Below, one piece after another: positions 60,801 to 64,000 of a stretch of DNA of 64,000 nt. The number at the start of each line of letters is the position of its first letter. Position 1 is the first letter of the stretch. Below the pieces are notes generated by a model. It had not been told where the DNA came from. It saw only the letters and a list, made by a program, of their open reading frames with translations, and made no database searches. Position numbers and translations under genes: made by a program. Source of the DNA: an uncultured Macellibacteroides sp. (GTDB lineage Bacteria; Bacteroidota; Bacteroidia; Bacteroidales; Tannerellaceae); assembly GCF_963667135.1 (NCBI RefSeq), contig NZ_OY762974.1, forward strand, positions 744,001 to 808,000, read 5' to 3'.

Positions 60801-62282
60801 ATGAAATTATATGGTTTACTGGCAACCATCGCGGCTGCTTTTTTCTTTACGGCAGAGTTACAAGCTCAAAACGTAACGGGATCTGATAGTACTACCTGGG
60901 AGGCAGAAGCATTTAGTTCGATAGCTAGTGGTACGTATACCCCTTTCTGGATGGCAAGCAACCGATATGGGCTCGTTCCTTTGGAAGCGGGTAATGGTTA
61001 TCTTCTGGCAGGAGTTAAGCACGAAAGGGGACTGGGTAACAGTTGGCGGTGGCAGGCTGGTGTAAGTATGGCTGCCATCGAACCACGTTACCGCTCTGTT
61101 CTTGTTCAGGAATTATATGCCGGAATTTCTTATAAAAGCTTACAGCTTACGGCGGGTAGCAAAGAAAACTATACATCTCTATGGGATAGGGAGCTGAGCT
61201 CGGGAGATATGGTCCTTTCCACGAACGCGCGGCCCATTCCTGAAATAAATTTGAGCATGCCTGTTTTTACGGTGGTGCCGTATACCAAGGGATGGCTGCA
61301 GATAAAGGGGGATTTTGCTGTGGGACGTTCTTTTGACACGGATTACCTTGATCAGTATATACGAAATGGAGTTACCTATGTACAGAATGTGTTTTGGCAT
61401 CATAAGTCAGGCTACTTTCGGATATGCGACAGCCGGGGAAGTTTCCCTTTTTCGGCTACTGTGGGCATTCAGCACCGGGTACAGTGGGGAGGCGAGTCCA
61501 ACAACCCACGCATTGGAAAGCAACCTCAGTCTTTAGGTGATTTTTTACGGGTAATAGCAGGCAGCGAAGGAGGCGAAGGGGCAACGGCGTCTGACAAGAT
61601 TAATGTGCTGGGTAATCATTTCGGATCGTATGATATGGAGATTGCTTACAAAGGAAAGGGTTGGTCGTTGAAGGGATACCATCAAAAATATTTTGAGGAT
61701 AAATCGGGCATGGAACTTGCCAATGGCACAGATGGATTGTGGGGTATTCAGGTTGATTTGCCTTCGTTTTCTTTGCTTAGAAAGGTGGTAGTGGAACATG
61801 TTGTGACGCGCAATCAAAGCGGACAATTCCATTTCCTTGAATTTGATCACGAAGCACATCCCGGCCGGGGTGGTGGAAATGATAGTTATTATAATAACGG
61901 AGAGTATACGACTGGAGTTTCTTACTTTAACAGGGGCTTGGGTTCGCCATTGATTCCATCGCCCGAATACAATAATAATGGTACACTTGGATTTCCCAAC
62001 AGCAGGGTAAGCGACTGGCATCTGGGATTAGCGGGGGCACTTTCGGATCAGGTTGAATATCGTTTGCTTGGTACGGTGATGAATACGTACGGATCGCACA
62101 GTCAGCCTTTCCGCAATATTAAAAGAGGCGTTTCCGGCTTGCTGGATATTACTTACAGACATCCGCAACTGAATGGGTGGAAGTTTACCGGTACAGTGGC
62201 TGCTGATGGTCGCGAATTGTTTGGCAGAAGTCTGGGAGTAAGTCTTAGGATTACTAAAACCGGGTTACTCAAAGCCTGGTAA
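60801..62282 (+). CDS. Wzi-family capsule assembly outer-membrane protein
   Basis: A 493-residue secreted beta-barrel-like protein. The signal peptide (LLATIAAAFFFTAELQAQ) is followed by FSSIASGTYTPFWMASNRYGLVPLEAGNGYLLAGVKHE and many amphipathic strands with aromatic ends. Family members (Wzi, capsule assembly) sit in the outer membrane and help retain or organise surface polysaccharide. The start at 60801 is favoured by the promoter position and the signal peptide. It stands alone next to locus B and is convergent with the PlsC gene 9 bp away. Confidence 0.8.
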   Translation: MKLYGLLATIAAAFFFTAELQAQNVTGSDSTTWEAEAFSSIASGTYTPFWMASNRYGLVPLEAGNGYLLAGVKHERGLGNSWRWQAGVSMAAIEPRYRSVLVQELYAGISYKSLQLTAGSKENYTSLWDRELSSGDMVLSTNARPIPEINLSMPVFTVVPYTKGWLQIKGDFAVGRSFDTDYLDQYIRNGVTYVQNVFWHHKSGYFRICDSRGSFPFSATVGIQHRVQWGGESNNPRIGKQPQSLGDFLRVIAGSEGGEGATASDKINVLGNHFGSYDMEIAYKGKGWSLKGYHQKYFEDKSGMELANGTDGLWGIQVDLPSFSLLRKVVVEHVVTRNQSGQFHFLEFDHEAHPGRGGGNDSYYNNGEYTTGVSYFNRGLGSPLIPSPEYNNNGTLGFPNSRVSDWHLGLAGALSDQVEYRLLGTVMNTYGSHSQPFRNIKRGVSGLLDITYRHPQLNGWKFTGTVAADGRELFGRSLGVSLRITKTGLLKAW

Positions 62283-62291
62283 AATAGGTAA

Positions 62292-63029
62292 TTAACGGTA
62301 ACAATTCCATAGCTCTGCAGAAATAGTCTGCCTGGTTTGTTCGGCCAATAATTCCAACCCTTTATGATTGGAATCAGCTCCTGCAGGAGAAACTGCAGGA
62401 TGGATAATCATCTCCAGCGAATGCCTGCGCAGGTTAAGACTTCCTATGGGAAGTACTTCATAAGGGCCATTAAGCGTTATCGGAACCAAGGGCATGTTTA
62501 GGTCTGTCGCCAACTGAAATGCTCCCTTGCGGAAGCGAACCATTTTCCCGTTGTACGTTCTGGATCCTTCAGGGAAAATTACGATAGATACACCGTTTGA
62601 AAGATATTTTTCTGCTTCTCGAATGATGTTGGCCGTTCCCCCTGGAGTGGCTTTCTCTACAAAAATAAAGCCTGCTGCCCGGCAAGCATCTCCAACAAAA
62701 GGAATTTTTTTAATACCAGACTTCATAACCCATTTAAAGGGAACACCCAGAAATCCATAAATCAGAAAGATGTCGAAAGCTCCCTGGTGATTGGACACAA
62801 AAATACAGGATTGCCCGGAAGGTATGTTTTCTCGCCCGCGTACCTTAACAGGACACAAAGCTAAATGGCATGTAAGCCAGGACCATATTCTACCCGGCCA
62901 ATAGGCAAATATTCGTTCTCCTCCCAAAAAGCACCCAACAATTGTTGTAAGTGCGGTTAATAAAGTTAGCACAAGAAACACAGGCACAAAAATAATCCAT
63001 GTGTATAGTATATACAGTATGCGCTTCAT
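62292..63029 (-). CDS. plsC: 1-acyl-sn-glycerol-3-phosphate acyltransferase (PlsC)
   Basis: A 245-residue membrane-associated acyltransferase with the HX4D motif NHQGAFD (H81, D86) and FPEGSRT near residue 140; N-terminal hydrophobic helix at about 4-32. Makes phosphatidic acid from lysophosphatidic acid. The start at 63029 rather than 63071 is chosen since a TATCTTTG promoter box lies between them (63056-63049, minus strand). A housekeeping gene at the edge of the polysaccharide region. Confidence 0.9.
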   Translation of the reverse strand: MKRILYILYTWIIFVPVFLVLTLLTALTTIVGCFLGGERIFAYWPGRIWSWLTCHLALCPVKVRGRENIPSGQSCIFVSNHQGAFDIFLIYGFLGVPFKWVMKSGIKKIPFVGDACRAAGFIFVEKATPGGTANIIREAEKYLSNGVSIVIFPEGSRTYNGKMVRFRKGAFQLATDLNMPLVPITLNGPYEVLPIGSLNLRRHSLEMIIHPAVSPAGADSNHKGLELLAEQTRQTISAELWNCYR

Positions 63030-63048
63030 AGTGTTTAGTTTAGTAATC

Positions 63049-63056
63049 CAAAGATA
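63049..63056 (-). promoter_or_regulatory. -7 box of plsC
   Basis: TATCTTTG on the minus strand, exact consensus, about 20 bp before the chosen ATG. Confidence 0.55.
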
Positions 63057-63165
63057 AACGCAATTTTTCAAGGTTTTGGTATTTTTATTCTAAAATATTT
63101 TTTGAATCAGTATATTATTACTTTATTTGCACCTAGAAAGAAAATAATTATAAAAATCTATACCC

Positions 63166-63336
63166 ATGAATGAATTAATTAAATCACTGGGAGTGATTGT
63201 ACTCCTTATAGGTGTACTTGTACTGATTGGTTCCATGTACACTGGAGCTACATCAAATTCTCCTTTATTGCTTGGTTTAGGACTTATTGTTGCCGGATTT
63301 TTATTTCATATTTTCCTTAACAAGAAAATGGAATAG
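63166..63336 (+). CDS. 56-residue membrane protein
   Basis: A short frame MNELIKSLGVIVLLIGVLVL... ending HIFLNKKME. It has two hydrophobic helices (about 8-22 and 33-51) with a small loop (SMYTGATSNSP), and positive charges at the C-terminus. Small proteins of this shape are widespread in Bacteroidales and unstudied. Followed by a strong terminator, which supports a real transcript. Codon use looks normal. Function unknown. Confidence 0.7.
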   Translation: MNELIKSLGVIVLLIGVLVLIGSMYTGATSNSPLLLGLGLIVAGFLFHIFLNKKME

Positions 63337-63360
63337 TCGGTCTGCCGGGTACAAGGGAAA

Positions 63361-63400
63361 AAGAGGCTGCATTCAATAGAATGCAGCCTCTTTTTTGTTT
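63361..63400. terminator. Bidirectional terminator
   Basis: Perfect 14-bp stem with arms AAGAGGCTGCATTC and GAATGCAGCCTCTT and a 4-nt loop (AATA). T-rich on the right and A-rich on the left, so it can end both the small membrane protein gene and the convergent PLP-enzyme gene. Confidence 0.9.
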
Positions 63401-64000
63401 ACTTATTTTGCAGGTCGAGCCACTCATGAAGAGCTTCTACCAATTGCATGTTTTCGTCTCCCGTCTGCGTGGAAACACGGAAGTATGTTTCATCAAGTCC
63501 GCGAAAGTTAGATGCATCGCGGATGAGTATGCCATAGTTAACCAATAGCCATTCCTTTAAATCGGCAGCTACCCCTGTCTTAAGCCGGACAAGGAAGAAA
63601 GTAGTAGCAGTAGGTAATACTTCTATACCATCGAGTTTGTTAAGCTGATAGATAAATTCGGCAGTTTCGCGCTGCCACTTGCGTACAGGCAAAGTAAACT
63701 GAGCCGGATGTATCAATATATATTTGCTGGCTTCGATAGCAAATACATTAATTGACCATGGAATAAGGTATTTATTTACACGTTCTGTAATTTCCTGCGA
63801 GGCAATTATGTATCCGACACGAAGTCCGGGAATGTTGTATGCCTTGGAGATTGACTGTATGATAATCAGGTTGGGGTTGTTCTTTACATCGGAGGGCTTA
63901 AGAAGCTCTTCGGTGGTAAAGGCAACATAAGCCTGATCAATAATAAACATGGTTTTACGGTTGGCCGCAATGAGTGCAAGCAGTTCGGAACGATGAATCA
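63399..64000 (-). CDS. CobD/HisC-like class I/II aminotransferase, C-terminal part (runs off window)
   Basis: The frame is open to the right edge; about 200 residues are visible. Features: FIIDQAYVAF (the Asp/Tyr pair contacting PLP), the PLP lysine in IIQSISKAYNIPGLRVGY, and a C-terminal FFLVRLKTG...LLVNYGILIRDASNFRGLDETYFRVSTQT. This fits threonine-phosphate decarboxylase (CobD, cobalamin side chain) or histidinol-phosphate aminotransferase. The Q in DQAY, where DEAY is usual, and FRGLDETYFRVS resemble Bacteroidales CobD-like proteins. Without the N-terminus the two cannot be told apart. Confidence 0.8.
   Translation of the reverse strand, partial: IHRSELLALIAANRKTMFIIDQAYVAFTTEELLKPSDVKNNPNLIIIQSISKAYNIPGLRVGYIIASQEITERVNKYLIPWSINVFAIEASKYILIHPAQFTLPVRKWQRETAEFIYQLNKLDGIEVLPTATTFFLVRLKTGVAADLKEWLLVNYGILIRDASNFRGLDETYFRVSTQTGDENMQLVEALHEWLDLQNK

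Overview
The window looks like a chromosomal segment of a gut-type Bacteroidales bacterium (Bacteroides/Parabacteroides-like). The evidence is promoters of the TTTG / TAnnTTTG type, weak ribosome binding sites, Wza-Wzc pairs with tyrosine-rich tails, a hybrid one-piece sensor, a VirE-N/VapE primase-helicase protein beside capsule genes, and a Wzi-family protein. The genus is inferred. No rRNA, tRNA, CRISPR array or transposase was seen.

Layout. (1) 1-3990 is a small conflict/defence island: the 3' end of an ABC-three-component (ABC-3C) operon (effector tail, MC6-like middle component, DUF2326/YydD-like ATPase), then a likely toxin-antitoxin-SecB-like chaperone (TAC) trio. (2) 4050-7464 holds a WecA/WbpL-type initiating sugar-phosphate transferase, a small unknown protein and a LytS/LytTR two-component pair. 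(3) 7822-12391 is an export operon: a Wzc-like tyrosine kinase carrying an extra membrane segment and a LysM domain, an SLBB-LCP fusion with an eroded LCP active site, and a short Wza-like protein. (4) 12393-15727 is a decayed tandem copy of the last two genes, split by an inserted hybrid histidine kinase and AraC-type regulator. (5) 15727-18942 is a Wza-Wzc pair on the minus strand with no glycosyltransferases. (6) 19357-36637 is capsule/O-antigen locus A on the plus strand: a gutted CapD relic, then a strikingly AT-rich cassette (about 20010-32060) with Wzx, Wzy, GT11, GT2 and GT4 enzymes, acetyltransferases, a deacetylase and a nucleotide-sugar dehydrogenase, followed by a GC-richer epimerase, a large SLBB export protein and a Wzz. 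(7) 36624-40290 has an orphan DarG-like macrodomain antitoxin and a VirE-N/VapE-type protein bracketed by mirror-image repeat arrays. (8) 40378-60261 is locus B. A short plus-strand group (FemAB-like, GNAT, carrier protein) converges on a 17-gene minus-strand operon that runs from CapF through glycosyltransferases, Wza, Wzc, Wzy, a PglC-type initiator and an aminotransferase to a DltA-like adenylation enzyme, a formyltransferase, a second carrier protein and a KAS III. (9) 60262-64000 has a Wzi-like outer-membrane protein, a PlsC acyltransferase, a tiny membrane protein and the C-terminal part of a CobD/HisC-like PLP enzyme.

How it works together: the window encodes at least two surface-polysaccharide pathways and four sets of export/chain-length proteins. 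Locus B adds what appears to be an aminoacyl/acyl-carrier-based decoration module. Several genes (LCP copy, Wza copy, CapD, WbpP-like epimerase) have decayed by internal deletions that leave both ends recognisable, so the locus appears to have been reshuffled repeatedly.

The most unusual items are: the mirror-image iteron arrays around the VapE-like gene, the carrier-protein decoration cassette, the kinase-LysM fusion, the degenerate SLBB-LCP protein, the orphan DarG and the TAC/ABC-3C island.
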